Part shown: positions 11,384-21,928 of the stretch, one piece after another | Layout of the letters: every line of letters starts with the position of its first letter | Numbering within the stretch: the first letter of the stretch is position 1 | Made by a program: the position numbers and the translations under genes | Assembly: GCA_021401465.1 (NCBI GenBank) | Contig: JADDMT010000026.1 | Span: 124,001-188,000 of the forward strand | Length of the DNA stretch: 64,000 nucleotides | Direction of reading: 5' to 3' | Source: Teratosphaeria epicoccoides | Taxonomy: Eukaryota > Ascomycota > Dothideomycetes > Mycosphaerellales > Teratosphaeriaceae | The notes under the pieces: model-generated | What the model was told of the DNA's origin: nothing | Databases searched by the model: none | Seen by the model: only the letters and a program-made list of their open reading frames with translations

Positions 11384-12356
11384 ATGACCACCAACGGCCA
11401 TTCCACCCGCCCCGCCTTCGCCATGGCATCTACGCCCCGACCATGACATTTTTCGATAAACAAACCGAGGACCTTGACATCCCTACCATCAAGAAACACG
11501 CCGCTCGCCCTGCCGAGGCCGGTCTCGTCGGGCTCGTGACCATGGGCTCGGCTCGGTGAAGCCGTTCATCTCGCACGCGAAGAGAAAGCCGCAGTCACAA
11601 GGGCTACTCGAGAAGCGCTCGACGAAGCCGGCTTCGGAGACGTTGTCGTCCTTGCTGGTACCTCAGAGAACAGCATCCGCCTCGCCATTCAAGCCACTAA
11701 AGACGCAGCGGAAGCTGGTGCAGAGGCCGCTCTCATCCTGCCGCCCTCTCACTACCGCGCTCAGAGCTCTGAAAAAGCTGATCTTTGAGTTCTATACCGC
11801 GGTAGCAGAAGCCTCGCCAATCCCGATCATCATCTACAATTATCCCGGTGCAGTCTCGGGAGTAGACCTTGACTCAGACCTCGTGATCCGCCTCGTGGAA
11901 GCGACGAAAGGCAAAGTCTTTGGCACCAAATTCACAGACGCAAACACAGGCAAGCTTACCCGCCTGTCTTATCACACAGACGCACTTTCAGTCAAGTCCC
12001 AAGGCTCAGGCTGGCTATCACTCGGCGGCATTGCAGACTTCACATTACAAACCGCCATTTCAGGCGGCTCTGGTGTCATTGCTGGGGGCGTTAATGTTCT
12101 CCCGAAGCTGTGCGTGAAGGTCTGGAATCGGTGCGCTCAAGGGAAGTGGGACGAAGCCGCTGAGCTGCAAAAGGTGCTGAGTAAGGCTGACTGGGTGTTG
12201 ACGAAGGCGGCAAATGCGGGCACTAAAGCGGCGATTGAGCTGGGGTATGGCTACGGTGGGTACCCGAGACGTCCACTGCAGAGGCTGTGTGAAGACGAGT
12301 ACAAGCAGATCAAGCAAGGCATCAGCGAGGCGATGAAGATCGAAAGAAGCTTGTAG
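11384..12356 (+). pseudogene. DapA/DHDPS-family aldolase with about three frameshifts
   Basis: Read across three frames, this is a full-length class I aldolase of the fungal dihydrodipicolinate-synthase-like group (4-hydroxy-2-oxoglutarate or keto-deoxy-sugar-acid aldolases). Family landmarks in order are GIYAPTM, VTMGS then GEAVHLAREE, the tyrosine motif IIIYNYPGAVSG, and GTKFTDANTGKL with the Schiff-base lysine. The frame changes near 11424 (one base short), 11551 (one base extra) and 11777 (one base extra), giving stops at about 11461, 11566 and 11785. From about 11778 to the stop at 12354-12356 the frame is clean. No splice sites explain the shifts. It is either a recent pseudogene or a run of assembly indels. 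Neighbouring genes do not show such errors, which favours real decay. Confidence 0.75.
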
Positions 12357-12402
12357 ATGTTGAGACTTGGAAGAATACGCTTAGACGCTGGACGACTCTC
12401 TA

Positions 12403-13779
12403 TTACTTCTGTTTCTCGCTTTCCTGGTCCTGTGCTTTCCTGCCATTCAGGAGCTTTCCTCGATAGATGTCTCGCAAGACGAAGGCCCAGAGAACCAGAT
12501 AGTCGATGATCAAGGCGATCAGAAAGATCGATGACAGGACTTTGAATGTCGGCGAGTTCATGGCTGACGCAAAGGCTATCCACGCTGTGTTGACAGTGGC
12601 GAAGGGGAAGATCGTGCTCCACCACGACATGGAGAAGCTGTGCTCTCGCTTGAAGGCTACGTAGACGAGCACGTAGATGACGAAGATGCTGAAGAAAAGG
12701 GCCAAGCCGATAATGAAGAGCCCCAATACCTCACCGACAGCTGCGCAAACCATTCCAGCGCTGGTCACAAGGAAGGTGCCACGATTATAGGAGCCAAAGT
12801 ATGACATTGCGGCTGTTCCGAGGAGTTGGAGCGCGGCAGCTGTCTGCCCACATGGTCCGACGAGAAGGCAGAGGGAAGGTGACTGGGCTGCCAGTGGGAG
12901 ACCATTGTTCATGAGGCGGACGAAGTAAATGGAGAAGACTATCATGGCGACCCAGAAACCGATCCCGACGAGGATGTAGCTGACGATGATGACTGGGACT
13001 GCGAGCCTGTCCGTAACTCCGTGCGAGTAGTTGACGATCAGGGCCCCAACCACAGCATCTGTGGCCGTGCCGACGAAAGGCAGAACCATAGACGGGTTTA
13101 AGATTTCGATGTTGGTGACGTTGGTGGTGGAGACGACGACCATGACGAGGAGAGCGATGGACACCATGACGAAGGTATTGATCCACCAGAAGGCGTAGGC
13201 GACCAGGAACCAGGAGTGTCCGCCCCACGAGGCGGTGGAGGCCGTGATGCCGATGTCGCCGATGATGGTGAAGAAGGCGATCGGTACGCAGCCCAGCATC
13301 GTCAAGCTTGTGAGGTCAGAGGTGCATTGCTTGACTAAGCCTTTGGGGTAGAATAGCAATCTCAACATGAACATGCTGAAGATGAAGAAGAAGAGGACGA
13401 TGTTGAAGATGAACATGATGGTTGAGATTATGTGGAGGCCGTTGAACTGTGTTCTTGTCAGAAGTCTTCCGTGCAGTAAACTGTAAATGCACGAGGGACT
13501 TACTTGGTATGGGTTCTGTTTCATGAGGATTGAGATGATGCCAGTATTCATGGACACGGTGAACCACACCTGCTGGAACTCCTCAACAACCGTGAAGAAC
13601 CGCCATGGCGCTTTGCCTCCATCCGAAGGTGGATAGCCATTGATCTCGTCGTCGCCTCGTTCAACATCGTGGTGGCCACCATTGCCGCTCTGCATCTTGG
13701 CTGAATCACCAGCTCCTCTCCAAGTGCCGTATTTCAATGCTCCAAAGATCGATCCTACACAGACCGAGCAGTTTCTCAT
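12403..13779 (-). CDS. TDT/SLAC1-type anion transporter (SSU1 or malate-carrier like)
   Basis: Proposed join complement(12403..13446,13504..13779), 439 aa. The protein has about ten hydrophobic segments. The opening, with VWFTVSMNTGIISILM then NPYQ and FNGLHIIS, matches the first helix of the tellurite-resistance/dicarboxylate-transporter family that includes yeast Ssu1 (sulfite efflux) and Mae1 (malate uptake). The 57-bp segment 13447-13503 has no stop codon but has donor GTAAGT, branch CTGAC and acceptor CACAG, and its removal restores family spacing, so I treat it as an intron. The substrate (sulfite, nitrate or dicarboxylate) is not decidable here. A Met 28 codons downstream of the annotated one is an alternative start. 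Confidence 0.85.
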   Translation of the reverse strand: MRNCSVCVGSIFGALKYGTWRGAGDSAKMQSGNGGHHDVERGDDEINGYPPSDGGKAPWRFFTVVEEFQQVWFTVSMNTGIISILMKQNPYQVSPSCIYSLLHGRLLTRTQFNGLHIISTIMFIFNIVLFFFIFSMFMLRLLFYPKGLVKQCTSDLTSLTMLGCVPIAFFTIIGDIGITASTASWGGHSWFLVAYAFWWINTFVMVSIALLVMVVVSTTNVTNIEILNPSMVLPFVGTATDAVVGALIVNYSHGVTDRLAVPVIIVSYILVGIGFWVAMIVFSIYFVRLMNNGLPLAAQSPSLCLLVGPCGQTAAALQLLGTAAMSYFGSYNRGTFLVTSAGMVCAAVGEVLGLFIIGLALFFSIFVIYVLVYVAFKREHSFSMSWWSTIFPFATVNTAWIAFASAMNSPTFKVLSSIFLIALIIDYLVLWAFVLRDIYRGKLLNGRKAQDQESEKQK

Positions 13780-15929
13780 TAAACCCGCGTCTCCAGACGC
13801 GAGGTATTCAGTTCGACGGATCTCGAGATTCTCTTAGCAGTCAGCGCACATTCAACAATGCGGACGCGGGCGTCACCATAGCCAGTTTCTCACGTTCCAT
13901 TTACGCGACGGCATGTCGGCCACCGGGTGATGTCACGCAGCCGTTAAGGTTTGACGACTAGAAGAGCATTGTTGCGGAGCTGTCAATGTGGACGACATCC
14001 GAATATAATCATCATGTCGACGAGCATCCTATATGTGATAGCGGATTTGTGTGGATGGCAGATATGAGGAAGGTGGAGTGGCGGCTGTGTCACGAGCAAT
14101 ATACGGAACTCGTGAGATAGGCAGGCATGCGATAACGATAGCTCTTCTTGGCTGGATTCTGATTGGCTGGATCGAGCTGTCATGGATCGCTTTCGCTCAA
14201 CCATGCCGCCCTTGTCTTGGACTGGCCTAATATCCAAAACCACCTCGATCATACTGCGCTCCACTTCTGCACCAGACTCCGTCAAGATCTCCATCTCCGC
14301 CAACAAATCCTCTCGTACTACCACGTGGGCATACATTCTTCACCAATGGCCGGGTTCCAAGCTTTGTCAATCGAGCCCAAGCCGCACGCATCCGAAATGC
14401 TTATTAGCCAAGCAATCCTGTGCGTCCAGCACTGCTCAACCGGGCGGCCGTGACAGGAACGCACGCTCATCTGGTTTGGCGCTCGAGCTAAATATTTCTT
14501 GGAATGGCCCGGTCACGTCCGGAGTCGACGCGTGCTTCTTCAGCCGCACTTGCGGAGAATGCCATCAGGACGGTTAGGGGCATCGAGACATGAGAGGAGC
14601 TGAGGTGGTGGCTGGCCTGCTTCTTATGTGCTCCATGGATCCACCGGCACACCTCACTTCTATCAAGCCTCCTAATATCTCTGACGAGGTTCGAGAGGGA
14701 GGGAAGTAGACGGCTGACATGTAGTGTCAGCGCAAGACGTGTAAGGGCTGCGGGTCACGTGAAAGGTCACTTCGTGCGCATGGGGGTTCCCGAGCGGCGA
14801 TCTGGAAGGGGTTCCTCGGTACGGCCGAAGTACGAGAAGCTTTGATGGCAGTGAATAGCCGTCCTTCAAGCCCTGGTCTGTCGTCTTGCTCTCTGCACGC
14901 TTAAGCGAGCAGTAGTTCCTTTGCAGTCCTGGCCGGCAGTAATTTCACCAGCTAATCAACCATTCCTGGTCGATAGGGCGGCCAACGAATGATGTCCAAA
15001 TCTAAATATCACAAGTAGTCAACACTATCATCTGTCAATTTCGCGATGTCAACGAGCAAGTCAACCATGACGACCACTCAACTGGTTGCTTCACTGATGC
15101 GAACGTCGCCGTTGCGTGCCGGCTTGGTGTTCATTCTCGGTGAGCTTTCCGCAAGTTCTCCGAGTGATACCTGAACGATGATAGAGCTGGTCGATTGTTC
15201 GTGGATGCCGGCACTACGGACGCGGAATGGTGCGAACGCTACTCTGCAGTGAGTACTACTGGAAACCGAACAGCGGCAACTTCGTGTGCTACATGGATGA
15301 TAACGAGCACGCTAGTAGTGACGGTGACAGCGCCATCACCTACCCATGCATTGACCTTCGTCGACCTTATATATATGGCACTCTCCACGATTGCTCGATC
15401 GCACCAAGCCGACCGTCGCACCAAGCAAACAACAAAAACATCCGCTTGGTGATACTCTAAATAGCTAACCGGGCGATTAATGACTCCATCCGAACAGGCA
15501 ACGGGCCTTCTCTTCCATGAGTTGATTCTTGGGACTCGGCACTAATGAGATTTTTCTCGATAGCTGCTTATGCACAACACCACAGCTCTTCAGAAGCTAG
15601 AATATCGTGCAGCACCACAAAATGCTCTGCTCCGAGTTCCAAAAGCTGAGGCGCACGCCCGCTCTTCACAGACTCCTCAGGGACCGTCCAAGTATGCGCC
15701 AGGTCGCAGCTCCATCGTAGCTGACTGATCCGAGCATGACGCTAAAATACACCATTTTCGGATACCAATGTCACAAGCGCCTCGATATGTATCCCTTGTA
15801 GGCGGAACCTCCAACAAGCCCAGTGACGATCGCTTCTCGAAACATGGCTGGCTGCGAGATACCAATCCTCGAATGCAGTTGCGAACCGCTACCCTTTCTG
15901 GCACTATTTGCAAATCAGTGCTTGCTCGA
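13780..15929. other. Gene-poor stretch, 2.1 kb
   Basis: No gene could be supported. A minus-strand frame at 13983-14336 (117 aa, acidic then basic) and a plus-strand frame at 15227-15460 with four cysteines were considered. Neither gave a start, signal peptide and splice pattern together. A TATATATA run lies at about 15368. Confidence 0.4.
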
Positions 15930-16219
15930 TCACAGCCAACGTTCACCTCCATCACATACGCAGTATTTTGCAACGACTCCATTCGATGTAAAATCGTCGC
16001 AGGGCTGATGCGGGTCCAGATCGACCAGCGAAGGCGGTACGCACTACGTCGACAGTCAGCATGAGCTCCACTACGAGATCCTTCCAATGTATTTGGTGTG
16101 AGACTCACCGCCACACTGAAGCTCTTATCTTCCGGGCACTGCCAGGCGCCTTTAGTTGAAGAGCAGCTCGCGAATGCGCCGCTCAAGAAGGGTAGAATGG
16201 TGATGAGCGTCCGCAGCAT
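15930..16219 (-). CDS. Small secreted cysteine-rich protein (SSP1)
   Basis: Proposed join complement(15930..16043,16109..16219), 74 aa. Exon 1 encodes a signal peptide (MLRTLITILPFLSGAFA, likely cut before S18) and two cysteines. A 65-bp intron (donor GTGAGT, branch GCTGAC, acceptor GTAG) leads in phase to exon 2, which ends YCVCDGGERWL and a TGA stop. The mature peptide, about 57 residues, has six cysteines at 19, 28, 38, 52, 65 and 67, enough for three disulfides. Without splicing the frame runs on as a 180-codon frame that loses this pattern. Size, secretion signal and cysteine content are those of fungal effector-like or antimicrobial secreted peptides; no family is recognised and the role is unknown. 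Confidence 0.68.
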
Positions 16220-16276
16220 AGCTTTCGAGTGGTGGCGATTTGCAGTCTGGTTTGCAACTGTCGTGGGCCTGACGTG

Positions 16277-16284
16277 CTTATATA
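16277..16284 (-). promoter_or_regulatory. TATA box upstream of SSP1
   Basis: TATATAAG on the minus strand lies about 58 bp upstream of the SSP1 start codon, the right distance for a core promoter with a short 5' leader. Clear TATA boxes are uncommon in this window and are typical of strongly regulated genes. Confidence 0.5.
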
Positions 16285-17253
16285 TGCAGTCCGTTGTGAG
16301 GAGCCCGTGCGTTTGGCGTAAGTCGTTCTAAGCCGGCCTTGGTACAGGAACTAGGATGCCGAGAGGTTTGGCTGGCAGCCCTTCGGAACCACGGCTCCCT
16401 TTATCATACGCAAAAACTGACAATGACCCTTGACAAAAGCGCAGACCGATCGGTATAGCGCGGCTTTGCATACCAGATCGGATCGCGAGTCTCCCAAGCT
16501 TGTTTGACAGTACGAAACCAACCCAGGATAATTCTGGGCTTGTGCATGCACGGCTGCTGAGTGACCAAACCCTCTTCACTCTCGCAAGGTGTCAATCGAC
16601 CAAAGACCTTAGCCGTCACGTGCCGGCGCGGACGCTGACCAAGTTTGCCGATTGTCATCTGCGCGCGCCTGCTGTATGGAAATGCCGAATCTGCTCACCA
16701 TCGCGAATAAGTCCGGCTACTAAATCAGCCCGGGAGTCCGACCAAGATGGTGCATAAATGTACAAGTTCGGACACTTCTGTTGCGGCTGTGCATCGCTGA
16801 CCCGAAGTGGAGGATAGCGGGGCTTTGCGATGCAGTGGGAGAATCGGCTGCCGAGATGGGCATTGCTGTCCCCCAGAAAGCTTCGATGGCAACGCCTTGC
16901 TGGATCGAGCCAGATCTAGGATGGGAAGAGAGCGGACGCCTGACAAGTGTCTTGAAGCGAATCACGCCGCTTTGTTGGGCCAAGTCAGATGCGACACATC
17001 GCCGACGCATCGCAGATCGACTGCTTGGCGACAAGAAGGAATCGGTCTCAACATCACGGCACGGCCGTTCTTCATAGCCGTTCTTGGAAGCCCACACCTC
17101 CCCTGGACGCAACCCAGCTGATCCAGGTGTTACGAAGATTGGCTGTCACCTTCCCAATTATAGCTCCACGGTCAACGCGGTTGCGAGCGAGAAGCACGAG
17201 TCACGGAATGGGTATATCTTGATCGTCAATCGCTCCCACGACAGCGGTGCGGA
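16285..17253. other. Intergenic, about 1 kb, no gene seen
   Basis: Several overlapping open frames of 60-130 codons occur on both strands between 16328 and 17270. None has a domain, signal peptide or consistent splice signal, so they are treated as chance. The region holds the 3' flank of the acyltransferase gene. Confidence 0.4.
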
Positions 17254-18986
17254 TCATACTAATACATAAAGGGCGCACAACTGCCAGATCGTTAGCCGCT
17301 ACTCCATTCATCGTCTACCACGAGGCAATCAAAGGTACTCACCAGACTCAAGCCCAGAATCATGAATATCCAAAAACATACATTCATCGCCACCACCCTC
17401 TCCCGCACTCCAGGTAACCTCTGGACCGCCATCAAAGGAATCTGCAACATCATCAATATGAAACCATAGCCTCGAAACTTCCTCGTAATACACCCCATGA
17501 CCAACTCGTGCGCTAATGCACTGATGAAAAATGTCACTGCCATTGCAGCCGGCTTACTCATCTTCGCCGTTCGGCTTGCAGAGTACACGTGCCGACGAAA
17601 GAAGTTGTGCACGGGAATGTTCCACTCGCGAGAGAACTCTGCCCAGTCGAGGGAGTTCCACCAGTCGGAGTAGAATTGGCGATCGGCGAAGCGAGTTATC
17701 TCGGCGAAGGCGCCCAGGACGTATTCGAAGATGCTGAGGAAGACGAGCAGAAAAGTTACCATGAATGGGAAAAGCAGGCTGCTGACTGTCTCGGCGAGGA
17801 TCAGAGCCGCGTCGATGTAGTTTGTGGTTGTGGCGAGGCGGATCTGGCTGAGCGAGAGTACTGGCAATATGAATTCCTCGGATGTCACTGTCATGAGGAA
17901 GACGCAGCCAAAGACTGCGAGCGTTTTCCAGAAGAGTTCCGAGTATGAGCGCGTCGGTACGCGTGGGTATTCGAGTTCGTAGCAGAGAGTGGGCACGAGA
18001 AGGTAGTCAAGGTAGTTGCTGACGGTCAGATTGCCTGGGTAGGTGACGTTGCCGAGGGGAGACGTCAATTCTTCTGCAAGATCGCTGCGGAGTTGGTAAA
18101 GGGGTGAGAGGTGTTGATGGTCGCGGTGTTGTTCCTCCTTCTCTTGCTGTGGATCTCCATGGAGGTGTTGCGGGTGGTGGGCTGTCGGGTAGCGCACAGC
18201 TTCGTCCATTGGTGTCGCCGGTCCAATCGGTTGATCCAGCTCCTTGAGGCGGTTCAGTGTGGTTGACAGATGACCGTTGTAAAAGGCATACGAATGCATC
18301 TTCATGAACAGCGCCAATGTATGCAACGTCAGGAAGACCTGCGCCGTCCATGTCCACCGCCTCACGAATGGCCAACTGACCCACAGCGCCAGCCAGCCCA
18401 GCTGGAATACACTTTGCACAATCATGCCCGCATTGTCCCACCTCAACCATCCCCGACTGCTCTTGTAGAGCCAATGCAGCGGCAGGTCCAGCATCGTGCT
18501 CCCGCACATGGCCATATCCACCACGGCCAACTCCCAGATATTCGCGGTGAAGAGAGGCCACTGACGGAATTGCAGCAGATACCCCGTTTCTCTCAGATTC
18601 CTCAACATCGCCGTGATCACCATGATCGCCAGTCCCACCCAGAACAACACGAAGAAGCCCCGGAAGTTCCCCCAGGTCGATTTGGGGTCGAAATACGAGA
18701 GGCGATCTTGGTAATCCACGCTGGGAAACATCCTCTGCTTCCGTCGCAAATGCTGCCGCGCCTGGGAGGTTGCTTGGACGGATGGGAGCGCGTTGTCGGG
18801 GACAGGCGTGGAAGCCGCCGAGCGGGCGGGTGCGCTGCATGTGATTCCATCGTCGACGAGTGCTTGAGCGAGGGAGCGATTACTCAGGAGGGGTTTGCGT
18901 GAGTGAGGTGACTGGAGAGCGCCGCCGTCTCCGTCGAACTGCGTGGTGGTGGCGATGACCTCGCGACGGAGATGGCCGTTGGACAT
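17254..18986 (-). CDS. ARE2: Sterol O-acyltransferase (ACAT/ARE, MBOAT family)
   Basis: Proposed join complement(17254..17280,17343..18986), 556 aa. This ER enzyme esterifies sterols with fatty acyl-CoA for storage in lipid droplets. The ACAT/DGAT1 signature FYSDWWNSL, with SREWNIPVHNFFRRHVY after it, and the catalytic histidine in SALAHELVMG are present, with about nine membrane segments. Unspliced, the frame ends in unrelated sequence. A 62-bp intron (donor GTGAGT, branch GCTAACG, acceptor GGCAG) joins MILGLSL to LCALYVLV and a stop, the usual hydrophobic C-terminus of fungal ACATs. The N-terminal 100 residues are hydrophilic and variable. ARE2 is used as the family symbol; one-to-one orthology with the two yeast genes cannot be decided. 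Confidence 0.9.
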
Positions 18987-19528
18987 GGCGGACGGAGTGT
19001 GAAGTATATACAGTGCAAAACCAAGATCGGGCGTGTTTCAAGGCAGCTTATTTTTCTTATTTGCTGTCTATACTCCGGTACCTGAACTTGCCTAGCGCCA
19101 TTCCGTCTGCTACGTCTTCATGGCGCGGTACACCTGCCTTCGCTTGGCATGATAATAACAGATCACACTGTCGGCGGCGGAAGACGAGCATCACTTGATG
19201 CCCGCGTGGTCGAGGGCAGCTGACCAGGGAAGCACTTAGCATGATGTTATCATACAAGGAGCTTGCCTGCATGCCTCGGCCTTTGACACCTTCCGCTTCT
19301 GTCACCGAACGCCAGGTCGCTTGGGCGTGCGTCATGGCTCGGCTGGCTGCATTCTGCGCATCGGCTCTGCGCTTGATCCGTCCTGCGCCGTCACGTGCCT
19401 GCCTTTTCCGGCGCTCCAGCTTGCCCATTTCACCCTAGCGACACCTGATCCGCGCCTTCGGACGCCTGCCAGACCACAATGACACTCCCGCACAGACCGG
19501 ACGGTCCAACACTGCTTCGAAACCAACC
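18987..19528. promoter_or_regulatory. Divergent promoter between ACAT and NT-C2 genes
   Basis: The two flanking genes are transcribed away from each other over about 540 bp. No gene, TATA box or repeat was recognised inside. Confidence 0.4.
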
Positions 19529-20617
19529 ATGTCGGCGTTCGTGTCCAAGTCTCGCCGCGTTCGATTCCAGCTGGTGCTTCGCATCTTGGACCTCAACAAT
19601 GTGCCTCTGGTGTCCGGGCAGTCGTACGTGAAGTGGCATTTACCATCGTCGACAGCAGCGGAGCACCGCGGACGCACCCCCAAGTGCCCCATCAAAGATC
19701 ACAGGGTCGTGTACGACTACGAAAAGGGTATCCCGGTGAGACTGGTCATCGGCAAAGAAAGCATGTTGCAGGAATGCAGTGTGCATTTTGAGGTGATCCA
19801 GGAGTACACTTCTGGTGGCAAGCCTGAGCGGATCAATCTTGGGCAAGTCAGACTGAATCTTGCCGAGTATGTCGAGTCCAGCGATGCACCTGTATCTCCG
19901 GTCAAACCACCGGGGGTTGACCAAGTCAATGGCAACGACATGAGCGAGGACGCACTGGGTATCACGAGACGTTACCTCATGCAAGACTCCAAGATCAACA
20001 GCACGCTCAAAATCGGTATCCTGATGAAATATATCGAAGGCACGAGGGACTACCACGCTCCCCCACTTCGAACGGCGCCTGTGTTTGGTGGCATCGCAGG
20101 CATCATCTCGGCATCAGAACCAACAGTGATGCCGCATGTCGCTGCGGAAGGCGATCAGGCACAAGCAGTCCAGGACATGCTGCCCAGTCTCAGCGCCACG
20201 AATAAAGAAATCGGCGAAATGCAAGACATGTATCGCCGGACCCTTGCCGCCTTTTGGGCCTCGCAGCCCGGCGAGCTGAAAGCAGATGAATGTGTCGAAG
20301 AAATCTTCTCCGGTGGCGATGGATGGGGCAAGGAAGGCCGTCCCAAGCCTCCCGGGAATAATGACCTGGATGGTAGTCGGCCCGGGAGTTCCGGTACAGG
20401 TACGCCGGATGAGGGTGGAAGGGTGGCGTTTGCGGGACGCGGACATGGGCATGGAGGTCATTCGCATAAGCATAGTGCCAGCAATGGAGGTGGTCTGAGG
20501 CGGTATGGTAGGCATGCGAAGGTGCAGAGTGTGAAGAGGCCGCCAAATGAGGTCGACGAGGTGGATGTCAGGGATGATCTCAGGGACTGGAGGATAGGTG
20601 AGCAAGCGTACGCATGA
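19529..20617 (+). CDS. Eeig1/Ehbp1 N-terminal C2 (NT-C2) domain protein
   Basis: The 362-residue protein starts with an NT-C2 domain (about residues 8-185): the strand pattern FQLVLRILDLNNVPLVSG, then SYVKWHLP, and a later long strand INSTLKIGILMKYIEGTRDY are typical. NT-C2 domains bind membranes or act as adaptors; EHBP1 and EEIG1 in animals link endosomes and cytoskeleton, while fungal members are poorly studied. The C-terminal half is disordered and glycine/histidine rich (GRGHGHGGHSHKH), ending in an acidic-basic segment. A donor-like GTGAGC follows the codons for DWRI near 20598, so the last few residues could instead come from a short extra exon. Function beyond a membrane-trafficking guess is unknown. 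Confidence 0.8.
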   Translation: MSAFVSKSRRVRFQLVLRILDLNNVPLVSGQSYVKWHLPSSTAAEHRGRTPKCPIKDHRVVYDYEKGIPVRLVIGKESMLQECSVHFEVIQEYTSGGKPERINLGQVRLNLAEYVESSDAPVSPVKPPGVDQVNGNDMSEDALGITRRYLMQDSKINSTLKIGILMKYIEGTRDYHAPPLRTAPVFGGIAGIISASEPTVMPHVAAEGDQAQAVQDMLPSLSATNKEIGEMQDMYRRTLAAFWASQPGELKADECVEEIFSGGDGWGKEGRPKPPGNNDLDGSRPGSSGTGTPDEGGRVAFAGRGHGHGGHSHKHSASNGGGLRRYGRHAKVQSVKRPPNEVDEVDVRDDLRDWRIGEQAYA

Positions 20618-20753
20618 TTCGTTGCTGCTGGCGAGGCAAACAGAACCCAGTTGCGTAGAAAAAGCTTCACGGTGGAGGCAGCAGGCCTATGTTGCAGTTG
20701 ACCCGACGAACAAAAGTGACTGCGTTAGACCTACACTAATGCAACAGTCAAGA

Positions 20754-21578
20754 TCACCTCGCTTTCCAACGGATCTTCGAGACCCACACAGCCCAATTCT
20801 GGACATCATCCCTCTCCAGCAGCTTCTCAACCTCATACCATTCCCGCGCCAGCTCCTCATTCGACAATATGCGATGCACATAACTATGACAAGCTCTGCA
20901 CAACCACGCGACCTTCTGCAACTCCCATTCCCTATGCCAGCCGCGCTTGACAGCCTTGTCATGCATCTGTCTCGGGATGAGGTGATGGTAAGTGAGTGGC
21001 AGATGCTCACGAGAGCAGATCTCGCAGCCGTCGGGACGGCTGGCCGTCAAGGACGGTGTGAATTCTGAAGGCGCGGCGGTCACGGATTCTATGTAGGTGG
21101 AGACGACGGGCTCGATCACGCGGTCGAGGTTTGATGAGTCGCTTGAGATTAGGCCGTAGGTTGATAAGGAGTCGGAGATTGTGGGTGGCAAATGCTCCAT
21201 CACGAGGTCCAGTATTGTGGAGTCAAGAGGCAGGTCGTACTTGTCGGATAGCGATGGGCGGTCTTGTATGGCTGAGTATGAAAGCGTTCTTAGGTCTTCT
21301 GGCAGGGATGTGAACATCTCCTCTGCAAGATACTACTCTCTCCGTCAGGCCGTGCGGGTTGGAAGGGTTTGCGCGTGGCTTACCTCTGTGAAGTCGGCAA
21401 GTTCTGCTGCATCGCCGGGTTTATTGCTTTCAGCGCTGGCGACAGGCTTGATTTCGTTCTTGCGGCCTTTGATTGCCTTCTTCCTCTTCTTCGGCTGAGG
21501 GGAGAGCTTGGCGATGACGATGGTTGACAATGCATCCTGAAACGCGCTGAAGCTCGCTACTTCGCCCGCCTTGATCAT
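20754..21578 (-). CDS. HNH-nuclease-fold protein
   Basis: Proposed join complement(20754..21320,21384..21578), 253 aa. The 63-bp intron has donor GTAAGC, branch CTGACG and acceptor GCAGAG, joining ADFTE to EMFTSL. The N-terminus is short and lysine rich (PKKRKKAIKGRK), which could be a nuclear localisation signal. Near the C-terminus lies a beta-beta-alpha metal/HNH motif: CEIC, then YHHLIPR, then WLCRACHSYVH, which supplies four cysteines and the key histidines. HNH domains cut or nick DNA, but eukaryotic members can also be structural. The gene is divergent from the haloacid dehalogenase across 350 bp. No specific family is recognised; a conserved fungal protein of unknown role is most likely. 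Confidence 0.75.
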
Positions 21579-21928
21579 GAAATCTCTCGGATTGCTTCAA
21601 TCGACTTGTGGCCGCCGTCTTGAGGGAGGTCTCATAACTGAACTCGGTCCAGATGACACGAGATGATGTCGTCTTTCGCTCAGGACCAAGCTTCGATCTG
21701 CGTGTGGAGAGCTGATCTTACCGCCGATCTCCCGCTTCAAGATCCAGATGCGCGGTTCAGCATGAAAATACACATCCATGGCGTCACTGATGTTGACGAG
21801 GCCTAGGAAGTATGTACCAGTGTTCGTTGTGCTAAGTGCAGAGCGGATAGGGTAGTCCGAACGCATGCAATATACCAGCTAAGTACACTGTTCCAGTCCT
21901 ACTGTAATACCCACCAAGCAGCGCAACA

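Noticed and set aside
13983..14336. Minus-strand 117-codon frame, acidic-basic
   Set aside because: No recognisable motif and no supporting neighbour or promoter signal.
16720..17112. Overlapping frames near 17 kb as a gene
   Set aside because: Frames on both strands are similar in length and none has a motif or splice support.
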